A stretch of 47,256 nucleotides of DNA. Origin: Flavobacterium sinopsychrotolerans. Its GTDB lineage: Bacteria; Bacteroidota; Bacteroidia; Flavobacteriales; Flavobacteriaceae. The number at the start of each line of letters is the position of its first letter. Within the stretch, counting starts at the first letter, position 1. Below, one piece after another: positions 27,000 through 34,341 of this stretch. Location of the stretch: positions 1-47,256 of the forward strand of contig NZ_FODN01000010.1 in NCBI RefSeq assembly GCF_900110375.1, read 5' to 3'. Position numbers and translations under genes: made by a program. Under the pieces are notes generated by a model that had not been told where the DNA came from, ran no database searches, and saw only the letters and a list, made by a program, of their open reading frames with translations.

Positions 27000-27215
27000 C
27001 TAACAATATCCCCAAGCGTCAAAGAGGCGTTTTTCTAACACTTGTCCAGTGTCGTTGGTTATAGCCAGAATACTGCCTTGGTAATCGCGGTGTAAATATA
27101 AATAATTTTGGGTTGTACCGTTACTTTTTAATACAATTGGGGCAGAGTAGCCGTCGCCGCCTATGTAGGTGACAAATTCAAAGATGCCCGTAATCCTATC
27201 CTCCTTTACCTCCAT
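27000..27215 (-). pseudogene. RHS repeat-associated core fragment
   Basis: 71 codons with the unmistakable RHS core text: FVTYIGGDGYSAPIV, then YLYLHRDYQGSILAITNDTG, then LEKRLFDAWGYC before a stop. In complete RHS proteins the FDAWG motif is followed by many more residues, including a variable toxin tail. Here the frame ends within two residues of it, and nothing intact lies upstream. It is a short scrap of a much larger polymorphic toxin or RHS gene. Confidence 0.8.
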
Positions 27216-27291
27216 GGATCTGACATCAGGTATGGCTAGTCAAGTTTCCTTTTTGCGGGTCAAAAACGGTATTAATCCTCAAAAAGTAAAA

Positions 27292-27400
27292 TATGGAATA
27301 GAGTTAAAAAACATTAAAGACAGCACAAAAAATATTACAGGGTGAATTAAAAATTACTTCAAGTTCAGAAAATAGAACTACTATAGAAATAGTATATTAA
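27292..27400 (+). pseudogene. C-terminal scrap of a sensor histidine kinase
   Basis: Frame 1 gives YGIELKNIKDSTKNI, a degraded form of the GIGLxNI G2-box end of a HATPase domain. One inserted G in ACAGGGTGAA shifts the frame, and the remainder reads GELKITSSSENRTTIEIVY before TAA, the normal end of a LytS/DesK-type kinase. Nothing of the dimerisation or N-terminal domains remains. The fragment follows the RHS scrap and marks a deletion junction. Confidence 0.55.
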
Positions 27401-27539
27401 TAAGCTATCATTATTAAACAACATTCCAATTTATAAATTTCCCTCAAAGTTCCCTCAATTTTTTTTGCTAAATGCACGGTTACCATGAAAAACACTACTA
27501 ATTTTAACAGCAAATTAGTTATATCTAACAGGCAAAATT

Positions 27540-27548
27540 CTATTTTTG
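27540..27548 (+). promoter_or_regulatory. -7 box of the histone-like gene
   Basis: TATTTTTG fits TAnnTTTG and lies about 27 bases before the ATG at 27575. Confidence 0.6.
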
Positions 27549-27574
27549 CGTCCTAATTTTAATAAAGCACTATC

Positions 27575-27751
27575 ATGAAAGATTTAATCGAAAAAATCAA
27601 CGCTGAATTCGAAACATTCAAAACAGAATCTGAATCACTAACGGATAAAGGTGTTAAAGCTGCTGGAGCGAGAGCTCGTAAATCAACTTTGGAGCTGGAA
27701 AAACTATTAAAAGAGTTTAGAAAAGTGTCAATAGAAGAATCAAAAAAATAA
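27575..27751 (+). CDS. Histone H1-like protein (58 residues)
   Basis: A short gene. It encodes MKDLIEKINAEFETFKTESE followed by a Lys/Ala/Arg-rich middle (KGVKAAGARARKSTLELEKL) and ends RKVSIEESKK. This matches the small histone H1 / Hc1-like proteins found in most Bacteroidetes, where the GxxAAGxRARK segment is the conserved core. It is strongly charged and helical and probably binds DNA in the nucleoid. It has its own promoter box and a good terminator, so it is a complete single-gene unit surrounded by debris. Confidence 0.85.
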   Translation: MKDLIEKINAEFETFKTESESLTDKGVKAAGARARKSTLELEKLLKEFRKVSIEESKK

Positions 27752-27770
27752 GTTCTTATTCAATGATTAG

Positions 27771-27796
27771 CCCTCTGGATTTCTGGAGGGTTTTTA
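27771..27796 (+). terminator. Terminator of the histone-like gene
   Basis: CCCTC and GAGGG arms, with further pairing inside CCCTCTGGATTTCTGGAGGG, followed by TTTTTATT. Confidence 0.8.
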
Positions 27797-28085
27797 TTAT
27801 CGGCTACTTTACCTAGCCAACATATTGCAGCATACCCTACTCTGTTGATATGTAAAGATACTCCCTACTCCAGAATCTATTCTATTGGCTCTTTCTTAGT
27901 TCTATTTTTTACGATGATTTGCCTCTATTATTCAACTGCTCTCCTTGCTGCTACGATTAATTTTGGATTAGTAAACTCGTAACCTATCCAATAGCTAAAG
28001 TCAGAAATTAAATATTTATGCCCATCGTAAAACGACAGGTTAAAAAATAGTTAATTTACTCATTATCATTAACTTAACACCTAAT
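27797..28085. other. Gap with a possible protein scrap on the minus strand
   Basis: No complete gene. On the minus strand from about 28050 to the stop at 27928 there is an open frame that looks protein-like (FYDGHKYLISDFSYWIGYEF, then TNPKLIVAARRAVE). I do not recognise the family and no start is credible. It may be the tail of a lost gene. Confidence 0.3.
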
Positions 28086-28091
28086 TAGTTG

Positions 28092-28099
28092 TATCTTTG
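28092..28099 (+). promoter_or_regulatory. -7 box of small-RNA copy 1
   Basis: TATCTTTG fits TAnnTTTG. The same octamer stands at the same place in copy 2 (31568-31575). The predicted start is near 28106. Confidence 0.7.
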
Positions 28100-28105
28100 A
28101 GTGTG

Positions 28106-28245
28106 GTTTTGATTAATCACTTGAGTAAAACTATCTGAAAGGAAAAGCTAATTCAAATAGTCATTTCATACTGAACGGTATGAGTTGATAAATGGTAAAT
28201 CAGAATCTACAATCGGGGGCCCTTTAAAAAGGCCTCCTTTTTTTT
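28106..28245 (+). ncRNA. Putative small RNA, copy 1
   Basis: About 140 nt from the predicted start to the T-run. No credible reading frame. A hairpin TCATAC-(TGAACG)-GTATGA lies near 28171-28188. It ends in an intrinsic terminator, GGGGGCC / GGCCTCC followed by eight T. The sequence from 28090 to 28245 differs from 31566-31720 at only about seven positions. Three of these are in the hairpin loop and one exchanges G-U for A-U in the terminator stem. That pattern supports a conserved RNA rather than a protein. It does not have the closing-stem shape of 6S RNA. It is convergent with the 169-residue gene that follows. Confidence 0.65.
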
Positions 28246-28265
28246 AGGATTAATGTTTTCCCTTT

Positions 28266-28775
28266 TCATAACTTTTCTTCGTCAACAATTAGTTTCAAAG
28301 AGTTGATGTAATCTGTATCAAATTCAATCACTCTTATTTTATTTGGCTTAAAACTCATCTCCCCTTCAAATTGCCCTTCGGTTCCCAAAAAATCGATGAC
28401 CATTTCTTCTTCATTTAATTCTATAAGTTTACCAAGATAAACTGCTTTATCAGACTTAGTTGCAATCTGAAAAATTTCATATTTATTGGCTAGAAAATTT
28501 ATAATGGAAGACAAATCCTGTAGCGGAATTATTTCCTCGGCACTTGTTTTTAACCCTTTCAATTTAATAACCCTTTCCGTGAATTCATGATCTTTGTCCT
28601 GAATAATGGCCTTTACATTTTTGTTTTTCAAGATCGTGTAGCCATCAATAATAAAATCGACCGGATTATTTTTGAGTAAAATCCAATCTTCTGTCCAGTC
28701 AATCAGAAAACCACTAAAAATTTCTTTTTTGTCTTCAAATTCAATTGTAATTAATTGGCGTATGTATTTTTCCAT
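28266..28775 (-). CDS. Uncharacterised protein, possibly two Sm-like domains
   Basis: 169 residues, soluble and acidic; I do not recognise a named family. The sequence reads as two similar beta-rich halves. The first (about 5-60) has SGFLIDWTEDWILLKN and later NKNVKAI. The second (about 108-165) has YLGKLIELNEEEMVIDFLG and later NKIRVIEF. Both resemble the bent beta-barrel pattern of Sm/Lsm or SH3-like proteins (G-x-L-I-x(4)-E-x2-I/V). An RNA-binding role next to a small-RNA gene is tempting but is only an inference. The first bases of this gene and its leader recur at 31163-31195. Confidence 0.65.
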   Translation of the reverse strand: MEKYIRQLITIEFEDKKEIFSGFLIDWTEDWILLKNNPVDFIIDGYTILKNKNVKAIIQDKDHEFTERVIKLKGLKTSAEEIIPLQDLSSIINFLANKYEIFQIATKSDKAVYLGKLIELNEEEMVIDFLGTEGQFEGEMSFKPNKIRVIEFDTDYINSLKLIVDEEKL

Positions 28776-28845
28776 TATTTATTTTTGTTTGAAGTACATT
28801 CTACTTCCAGCTTGATTTCACTCCAGTCCTCGGGATAAAAACTTT

Positions 28846-29065
28846 AAACGAACTTTATTTTGGTAACTAGAAAGTAAAGGTATGCACTTTGAACTATAAT
28901 TCAAACTCTTTCGAATGCTTCCGATTTCATTTGGACACGTATCTACTACCATAAGCTATCGAAATGTAGCATACCATTTTTTGTCATTAATCGCGTTACA
29001 AACACAACGATTTACCCAGTAATTTAAGTAGATAATCGATGCCGTCAAGCACCAAAGAAAGTTGA
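28846..29065. repeat. Degenerate ~220-bp direct repeat, copy 1
   Basis: Positions 28846-28912 match 30736-30802 with one difference over 67 bases (both include TTTTGGTAACTAGAAAGTAA). A second block, 28971-29065, matches 30867-30960 more loosely (CGCGTTACAAACACAACG versus CGCGTTGCAAACGCTACG; then AATTTAAGTAG and GCACCAAAGAA). The copies flank the MepB and SRPBCC genes. There is no gene inside. Confidence 0.75.
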
Positions 29066-29352
29066 TATACCAGTGCCAGTTGAAACAATTTGTCTTTCAA
29101 TTCTCTTATCGTCTTTACCTAATTCTATTTCGATTTCTCTTTTATCGAATTGTTTGTATTTTTATTGCAGCATGAAATTTTAAGAATTCAAATTTAGTTT
29201 GGGTTTAACTCCAGAGAACGACAGATCCTTTCATAAAAATAGGATCTGAAATTGGTTCCGTTCAGCAGGCGTTTCATTATTGGTTCCGCAAAGCCAAATT
29301 AAACCGTTTAAAAATTCATATCAATCAGCCAGTTAGCTAATTTCGTTTCTTT
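29066..29352. other. Gap downstream of the MepB gene
   Basis: No gene. It contains the hairpin CAGATCCT / AGGATCTG (29220-29250) and two TTGGTTCCG blocks about 20 bases apart (near 29253 and 29280), which may belong to a cassette-end element of the kind seen further right. Confidence 0.4.
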
Positions 29353-29880
29353 TTATAATAATTTTCTAATCAAATCAAGGTTCGTTTTAGCGTCTTTTTC
29401 AATTGTCAAAAAATATTTTGTCTGCCAACTTTGAGTTTTCACTGCTTGTTTATTTGTCGCAATGTCCCATGGAGGATACACTCTAATTCCGCGCTTTCCC
29501 TCTTTGCCGTTTTTTGTTATTATTCCATTTTCCGCCAAAACAGATTTTGGGAAAATAAATTGTCCAAAGTTGTCGCCACTTTTTGACGTAATAATTATAA
29601 AATCTATGTCGTCCGATGTATAAAACGGTTCTGTTATACCGAATTTGTTTCTCTTCCAAATTGTAACAAACTGACCTGTTTTTGTCGGTGTAATTTTAGA
29701 TACCCGAAATTGAATTGTCTTTCCGTTTAGTTTAAATGAACAAGCTCCATATTCTGCATTCTCCAAATTCCATTTCAAGTTTATCAAATCAAAACCACAC
29801 TTATCATAAACTAATTCTTTCACAACTTTCAGCTCACTATTGATTGAATTTAATGTTATTACTGTGTTTTCATCTGTCAT
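29353..29880 (-). CDS. MepB family protein
   Basis: A 175-residue soluble protein. The C-terminal half carries the family signature: FGQFIFPKSVLAENGII, then GKRGIRVYPPWD, then NKQAVKTQSWQTKYF. The N-terminal half has YGACSFKLNGKTIQFRVSKI and KTGQFVTIWKRN, also conserved in MepB proteins. The name comes from the Staphylococcus mepRAB locus, but MepB itself has no established activity. Full length is preserved. It lies downstream of the SRPBCC gene on the same strand, separated by a palindrome-containing spacer. Confidence 0.85.
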   Translation of the reverse strand: MTDENTVITLNSINSELKVVKELVYDKCGFDLINLKWNLENAEYGACSFKLNGKTIQFRVSKITPTKTGQFVTIWKRNKFGITEPFYTSDDIDFIIITSKSGDNFGQFIFPKSVLAENGIITKNGKEGKRGIRVYPPWDIATNKQAVKTQSWQTKYFLTIEKDAKTNLDLIRKLL

Positions 29881-29899
29881 TTTTTCCTGTATTTATATT

Positions 29900-30115
29900 G
29901 TCTGTTCATTTTTTTATTTGCCCTTCTTTCTCCGCTATACTCTGTCCCGTTTTACAGCTACAAGAAGGTCGTGATTGTGGAGACGAAAACTGTCTGACGA
30001 CACCAAACTTGATACGAAGCGCAACGAATTGTTTAACCAATGTACTGCCGATTTCTTGCAGGTGCTGTTACAAGCTTTATTTGTTTCTTGGAATTTTAAA
30101 GATATTCTTGGAATT
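29900..30115 (-). repeat. Possible cassette-end palindrome after the SRPBCC gene
   Basis: On the minus strand the spacer runs from GCTTGTAACAGCACCTGC near the SRPBCC stop to CTTCTTGTAGCTGTAAAAC near 29955. CTTGTAACAGC is similar to the ACAACAGC edge of the elements at 42343-46890. The inner pairing is weak, so this is a tentative member of that set. Confidence 0.35.
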
Positions 30116-30116
30116 G

Positions 30117-30575
30117 TTATTTTTCACAAAGTGCTTTTAACTTATCGAGTGCTTTTGGGTAGGTCTGGTTCATATACTCTAAAAAATCTTCATTGGTGTC
30201 TAAGTCAACCGTAACGGTTGTAGTTCCATTGTTTTCGTTGAACGTATAATTTTCAAATCCGTTGGCCCATTTTTCCACTTCTGTTCCTTCTGTAATTTCC
30301 TTTTCCGCTTTAATAATACCATAATGTTGAATCGAAACAAATCGGTTGGGAATGTTTTCAGCTATCTTGGAAACCATACCTCCCTTTTCTCCTTTCTCAT
30401 CTACTCCAATAAACAGTATTTTATTACCCTTATCCCAGCTTCCTTCATAGGTAGATGTGGGGTTAAACAATGAAGTCCATTGCTCATACGTTGATTTACT
30501 TTTGATGCCAAGCATAAAATCATAAATCTTGTTCGCAGGTGCATTAATGCTTACTTTGAATTGTACCTTTTTCAT
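30117..30575 (-). CDS. SRPBCC family protein (polyketide cyclase / START-like)
   Basis: 152 residues beginning MKKVQFKVSINAPANKIYDF, the typical first strand and helix of the SRPBCC helix-grip fold. ISKI-like strands follow, with EKWANGFENYTFNENNGTTT and the long C-terminal helix DFLEYMNQTYPKALDKLKAL. These proteins bind hydrophobic ligands in a deep cavity; some are Hsp90 co-chaperone-like (AHSA1). No catalytic residues can be named. The gene lies between the two degenerate direct repeats with MepB. Confidence 0.85.
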   Translation of the reverse strand: MKKVQFKVSINAPANKIYDFMLGIKSKSTYEQWTSLFNPTSTYEGSWDKGNKILFIGVDEKGEKGGMVSKIAENIPNRFVSIQHYGIIKAEKEITEGTEVEKWANGFENYTFNENNGTTTVTVDLDTNEDFLEYMNQTYPKALDKLKALCEK

Positions 30576-30735
30576 ACTATTACTATTTGTTTTGATTACG
30601 CTTTTGAGTTGCTATTCCATTATACTTAGCCGTTCGTTTCACATAACCTCTAACCAGTCTATCATTCTAGCAAAATCAGACCTATCACTCTATTTTTGGG
30701 AATTATGTCTAATTATAGTTCCTCTAAAAATCTCC

Positions 30736-30960
30736 AAACGAACTTTATTTTGGTAACTAGAAAGTAAAGATATGCACTTTGAACTATAATTCAAACTCTT
30801 TCCAGCAGCCTTCGAATAGCTGCGGACGTCAAGAACAAAGCACCAATAGCTGTCCAAGTGTAAAATACATTTTCTTATCATTACCCGCGTTGCAAACGCT
30901 ACGCTTTATCTTTAAATTTAAGTAGGTACTCGTCGCAGACGAGCACCAAAGAATGTTGCC
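30736..30960. repeat. Degenerate ~220-bp direct repeat, copy 2
   Basis: Partner of 28846-29065. Its right half contains an exact small hairpin CTCGTCGCAGACGAG (30929-30943) that is decayed in copy 1. No gene inside. Confidence 0.75.
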
Positions 30961-31245
30961 AAACGAGCTCCAGTGGGGAGGTACGGTAAAAAAAAGATGT
31001 TTTTAAGATATTAATTCGGAGAGAAATCTTGCTTTACTCTTCCTAAAAACTTTCTTTCTAAAGTCAGAGACTTTTATCCTATTTAGAATTTATAAGAAAT
31101 AGAAAAAAATGCACGAAGTCAAAGACGTTCGCGCAGCATTTCATAAGAACACTTCAAAGAGCGGGGCGTATGTATTTTTTCCATTATTTATTTTACTCTT
31201 GGAGAGCAGAATTTTTATCTGTGAAAGTTCGGTTTATCTGTAATG
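30961..31245. other. Gap containing a duplicated gene start
   Basis: No intact gene. GCGTATGTATTTTTTCCATT and the following TATTTATTTT at 31163-31195 repeat the beginning and leader of the 169-residue gene (28756-28788) with one extra T. The rest of that gene is absent. Confidence 0.55.
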
Positions 31246-31334
31246 TCCCGACATGAAATACCTAAACAGATTATTAAATAAATCCTATTATAGATAGACA
31301 AATATAATCCTTAATCCTGAACTTACTATACAAC
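31246..31334. repeat. 90-bp dispersed repeat, copy 2
   Basis: Partner of 21247-21336, ten kilobases away. It shares AATCCTTAATCCTGAACTTA exactly and the flanking bases with scattered changes. Confidence 0.6.
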
Positions 31335-31567
31335 TCCTTTTTCATGGTTATTTTTTTTAAAAAATCTTCCATCTTTTCTTCAAGTTCTCTTATTGTAAAT
31401 GAGGTTGACGTGGGGTTATATAATTCACATCAATACATTATACTGCTCTTACTACGATTTACAATCCAAAGGTTGAATTCAAGAAATACAATTTACTGCT
31501 ATCCAAAACACACATGTTAATTAATAGTTAAAACGTTTATTTACAATTGTTTACTATTTATTATTTG

Positions 31568-31575
31568 TATCTTTG
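31568..31575 (+). promoter_or_regulatory. -7 box of small-RNA copy 2
   Basis: TATCTTTG, identical to the box of copy 1. TTTAC- and TTG-containing sequence lies upstream at about the -33 distance, but the surroundings differ from copy 1. The shared part therefore starts essentially at the promoter. Confidence 0.7.
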
Positions 31576-31581
31576 AGAGTG

Positions 31582-31720
31582 GTTTTGATTAATCACTTGA
31601 GTAAAACTATCTGAAAAGAAAAGCTAATTCAAATAGTCATTTCATACTAATTGGTATGAGTTGATAAATGGTAAATCAGAATCTACAATCGGAGGCCCTT
31701 TAAAAAGGCCTCCTTTTTTT
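31582..31720 (+). ncRNA. Putative small RNA, copy 2
   Basis: Nearly identical to 28106-28245. The hairpin TCATAC-(TAATTG)-GTATGA keeps its stem and changes only its loop. The terminator GGAGGCC / GGCCTCC is fully Watson-Crick paired here, where copy 1 has one G-U pair. It is followed about 100 bases later by the 87-residue gene in the same direction, but the terminator should isolate the two. Confidence 0.65.
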
Positions 31721-31820
31721 GTTTTATTCTAATTGTAAAGCTATTAATAACACACTGTAAATCAATTATTTAAAAATCCTAATTATTTTCTTATCTTTAA
31801 GGAAACTTAAAACCTTATTT

Positions 31821-32084
31821 ATGTCAAATAAATCTAATTTTATAAAAAAAATAATTGAGTTACTTTCTGAAAAAAACGCAAGTCAAAAAGAAATAATAGC
31901 CGAGGAGATCATTAATATATTCGCAAAAGCTAAAAACAAGGAATGTTATACGGAGGCATTAAAAACAGAATCTATTGAAAAACTTAGCTATTTCATCAAA
32001 GATTTTCTACTCCATGATAATGCATTAACGAGAGAAAGCTTAGCTACCTCTACTCAATCTGAATGTACTTTTATCGAAGACTGA
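31821..32084 (+). CDS. Uncharacterised small helical protein
   Basis: 87 residues, no signal or membrane segment, predicted mostly helical (SNFIKKIIELLSEKNASQKE, IIAEEIINIFAKAKNKEC). The C-terminal tail is Ser/Thr-rich with one Cys. I do not recognise the family. A TTATCTTTAAGG about 30 bases before the ATG could be a weak -7 box. Nothing nearby suggests a partner apart from the upstream small-RNA gene. A real gene is likely but not certain. Confidence 0.5.
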   Translation: MSNKSNFIKKIIELLSEKNASQKEIIAEEIINIFAKAKNKECYTEALKTESIEKLSYFIKDFLLHDNALTRESLATSTQSECTFIED

Positions 32085-32440
32085 TCTATCCTGTAAATAG
32101 TATTCTTTCTGTTGCAGTCGGTTTCTATAAAGTACCTTTTTACTTTTTAGAACTTCATTTTTAGCATCTTATCCAAGGTTTAGACCATAAGTTTTTATTA
32201 CTAATTTCTATTCCTATTTTTTAGAAGCAAGATTCATTTTCTTATCATTACTTATTTATTTCTCCAGCAGCAACCGGAACCCGCTTGAATGGGTGGGTAT
32301 TTCACTGTTTCGAAACTACAATACACACAACAATCGCCTTCTAACAGTCATACTTTTGTTTTACAATTTTCACATTCATAGAAAACTGGATATGCAGTCA
32401 AAAACTGCACAGTAAGGTAAGCTACATTTTTGTAATTAAT
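32085..32440. other. Gap before an IS3 remnant
   Basis: No gene recognised. ATGCAGTCAAAAACTGCACA near 32392-32411 is a small palindrome (TGCAGT / ACTGCA) that could be near the end of the decayed insertion sequence. Confidence 0.35.
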
Positions 32441-32828
32441 TTGATTGTTAAATTCTTCAATAGTTGCCTAATTCAAAGCAGAATGCCTTCTTTTTCTGTT
32501 GTACTAAACTTCAATGTATTGCTACGCCTGTTCGTTATCGCTCGGGTCTTGAATTTTTATAACCTAAACTCTGGAGTTCCAATGTTATTCTAGGACTTCC
32601 ATACCGTTGCTTGGATTCAAAATAACTCGATGTTATTTGTTATTGTATGGCATTTTTTCGTTGCAACCTACTGGTAATTTCTTGTTTTTTCCAACGGTAA
32701 TAACTTCCACTACTAACCAATAGAACCTTGCACATTTTTTCAATCGGAAATAGTTGTTCATTGTTTTTAATGAAACTATAAATCATACACCGCTCTTGGA
32801 AAAAATGCCTATTGCTTTTTTTAATATA
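32441..32828 (-). pseudogene. IS3 family OrfB remnant with internal deletion
   Basis: Read on the minus strand, 32641-32828 gives the start of an IS3 OrfB (MIYSFIKNNEQLFPIEKMCK then VLLVSSGSYYRWKKQ). Positions 32455-32522 give its usual end (QYIEV, a stop in place of Trp, then YNRKRRHSALN). The DDE catalytic core that should lie between them, some 200 residues, is missing. The IS cannot move on its own. Confidence 0.7.
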
Positions 32829-33062
32829 TTACACTCCAACTCTGCCTCTTTGAGTTTTTTCTTGCTCGGGAATTAGTTTTAAATTTCCTTTTCCAGAAAA
32901 ACTTCCTTCTCCAAACTCTTCGAACTCTTTGCGCCATTTAAACAACTGTGGGGCAGTTACTCCTAACTCTCCGGCAAGTTCGGATATGTTTGTTCTCTCA
33001 TAACTCAATTGGACTACTTTCTCTTTAAAAGCTTTGTAATAAATTTTGAGCACTTGTTTCAT
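32829..33062 (-). mobile_element. IS3 family transposase OrfA (helix-turn-helix)
   Basis: 77 residues: MKQVLKIYYKAFKEKVVQLS, then the helix-turn-helix ISELAGELGVTAPQLFKWRKEF, then the glycine-rich linker and KLIPEQEKTQRGRVGV. This is the DNA-binding OrfA of an IS3 element (Transposase_8, PF01527). The usual C-terminal leucine zipper is cut short by a stop, and OrfB behind it is deleted, so the element is dead. Confidence 0.8.
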
Positions 33063-33285
33063 AGGTTTAAATTAAGATTTATTTCTTAACTTTCTATCAT
33101 GGCTAAGTTATCATCTCCAGTTGCGATTACTTTTCAGTAGCCTCGTGGGAAGAATCAATCTGAAATAAAAATTGAAAAAACTTGAACATATAACAAAAGA
33201 AGCTTCTAGCACTTTTTTTAAGTGTATCAGCTTCTTTTAAGCAATTATAACCTGAAAATAATGATTTTTAATCTTTTAATTTAGA
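33063..33285. other. Gap with a possible terminator
   Basis: AGAAGCTTCTAGCACTTTTT and AAGTGTATCAGCTTCTTTT (33199-33239) form an imperfect hairpin (AGAAGCT ... AGCTTCT) that may end the metallo-hydrolase transcript. Confidence 0.45.
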
Positions 33286-34125
33286 TTAAAGCGATAAATT
33301 TATGATTTCTCCATCTTTGGGAATTAAAAGTTTATCCGTTCCAATTTTGAATTCATCAGCCTTCTGACGTAAAGAACTCCTAGTTGTTCGGCAATGGTCT
33401 AACGCATCCATATGTACTGCTATTACTTTCGCCTTACCACTATGACTCACCAAAGCCATTGTTTGCATTTCATCCATAATAATTGGCAGATGTTCATACC
33501 CCTTGATAAGTGCTCCACCAGAATTAACTATAATGTAGTCCGGTTTGAACTTTTCAATAGTCTTTTTGATACCATCAGTCCAGATTGCGTCACCAACAAT
33601 ATAAAGTGTTGGTTGGTTCTTGGCCTCTAGCACAAAGCCCGAAGTTTTGCCCATTAACTTCAATACTTCGCCGCTTCCATGTTCCGCTTCTATCCTATGA
33701 ATGGTGATACCATTCCACAGTTTGTTGTCTTCCAAAACATTTGCGTTGATAAAACCCTCCTTCTGAAAGAAATCCTTATCTGCAGGCTGGTTTATAAGTT
33801 CTATGGACTTATCCAAAATTTTACTCGCGACCTTATCAAAATGGTCATCGTGTGTATGTGTCACTATAACCAGATCAAGTTCTTTGACAATATCATTTAA
33901 AGGCATTTTTAAGTCAACTGTAGGGTTTGTCTGGATCCCGGCCCAGGATTCGATAGCTCCTTTCGGCGACAGCATTGGATCGACCAAGATCTTTTTCCCA
34001 TTATACTCAATAAGTAATGTAGCGTTTCTGACCAACTGAAGATGTGGTTTATTGCTTAGATTTTTTTGTGCGAACGACACGGTAGAGCAAAGTGTTAACA
34101 CCACTCCTAAAAGTATTTTTCTCAT
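33286..34125 (-). CDS. Exported MBL-fold metallo-hydrolase (UlaG/YtkL-like)
   Basis: 279 residues with a signal peptide (MRKILLGVVLTLCSTVSFAQ) and the metal motif VTHTHDDHFD (HxHxDH). Further ligands lie in EAEHGSGEV, LYIVGDAIW (Asp) and VIAVHMDALDH (His). This is the L-ascorbate-6-phosphate-lactonase-like branch (PF13483/PF12706), not a classical beta-lactamase. Substrate unknown; probably periplasmic. It is divergent from an AraC-type regulator with about 215 bases between the starts, so that regulator is the likely controller. Confidence 0.85.
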   Translation of the reverse strand: MRKILLGVVLTLCSTVSFAQKNLSNKPHLQLVRNATLLIEYNGKKILVDPMLSPKGAIESWAGIQTNPTVDLKMPLNDIVKELDLVIVTHTHDDHFDKVASKILDKSIELINQPADKDFFQKEGFINANVLEDNKLWNGITIHRIEAEHGSGEVLKLMGKTSGFVLEAKNQPTLYIVGDAIWTDGIKKTIEKFKPDYIIVNSGGALIKGYEHLPIIMDEMQTMALVSHSGKAKVIAVHMDALDHCRTTRSSLRQKADEFKIGTDKLLIPKDGEIINLSL

Positions 34126-34314
34126 AATTTAAATATTTATTTTTAGATAATATCATTTGCTCCTTCATTAGGATTAAGCATAATGATTTATTTTTACAAA
34201 GGTCAGAACATTCGAATAGTTGCAGCCTATCAATGACTACTTAATTACTACCATTTTGATAACTAAAAATATTTTTCGATTATTTGTAATGCTGATTAAA
34301 CGTATTATCTTTAG

Positions 34315-34322
34315 TAACTTTG
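34315..34322 (+). promoter_or_regulatory. -7 box of the AraC-type gene
   Basis: TAACTTTG fits TAnnTTTG and lies 19 bases before the TTG start at 34342. Confidence 0.55.
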
Positions 34323-34341
34323 GTGACTAAAAGTAAAGACC

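Noticed and set aside
28195..28232. An 11-codon frame (ATGGTAAATCAG...) inside the small RNA
   Set aside because: It runs into the terminator stem, lacks a ribosome site, and the one difference between copies changes an amino acid (Gly/Glu). The RNA structure is better conserved than the frame.
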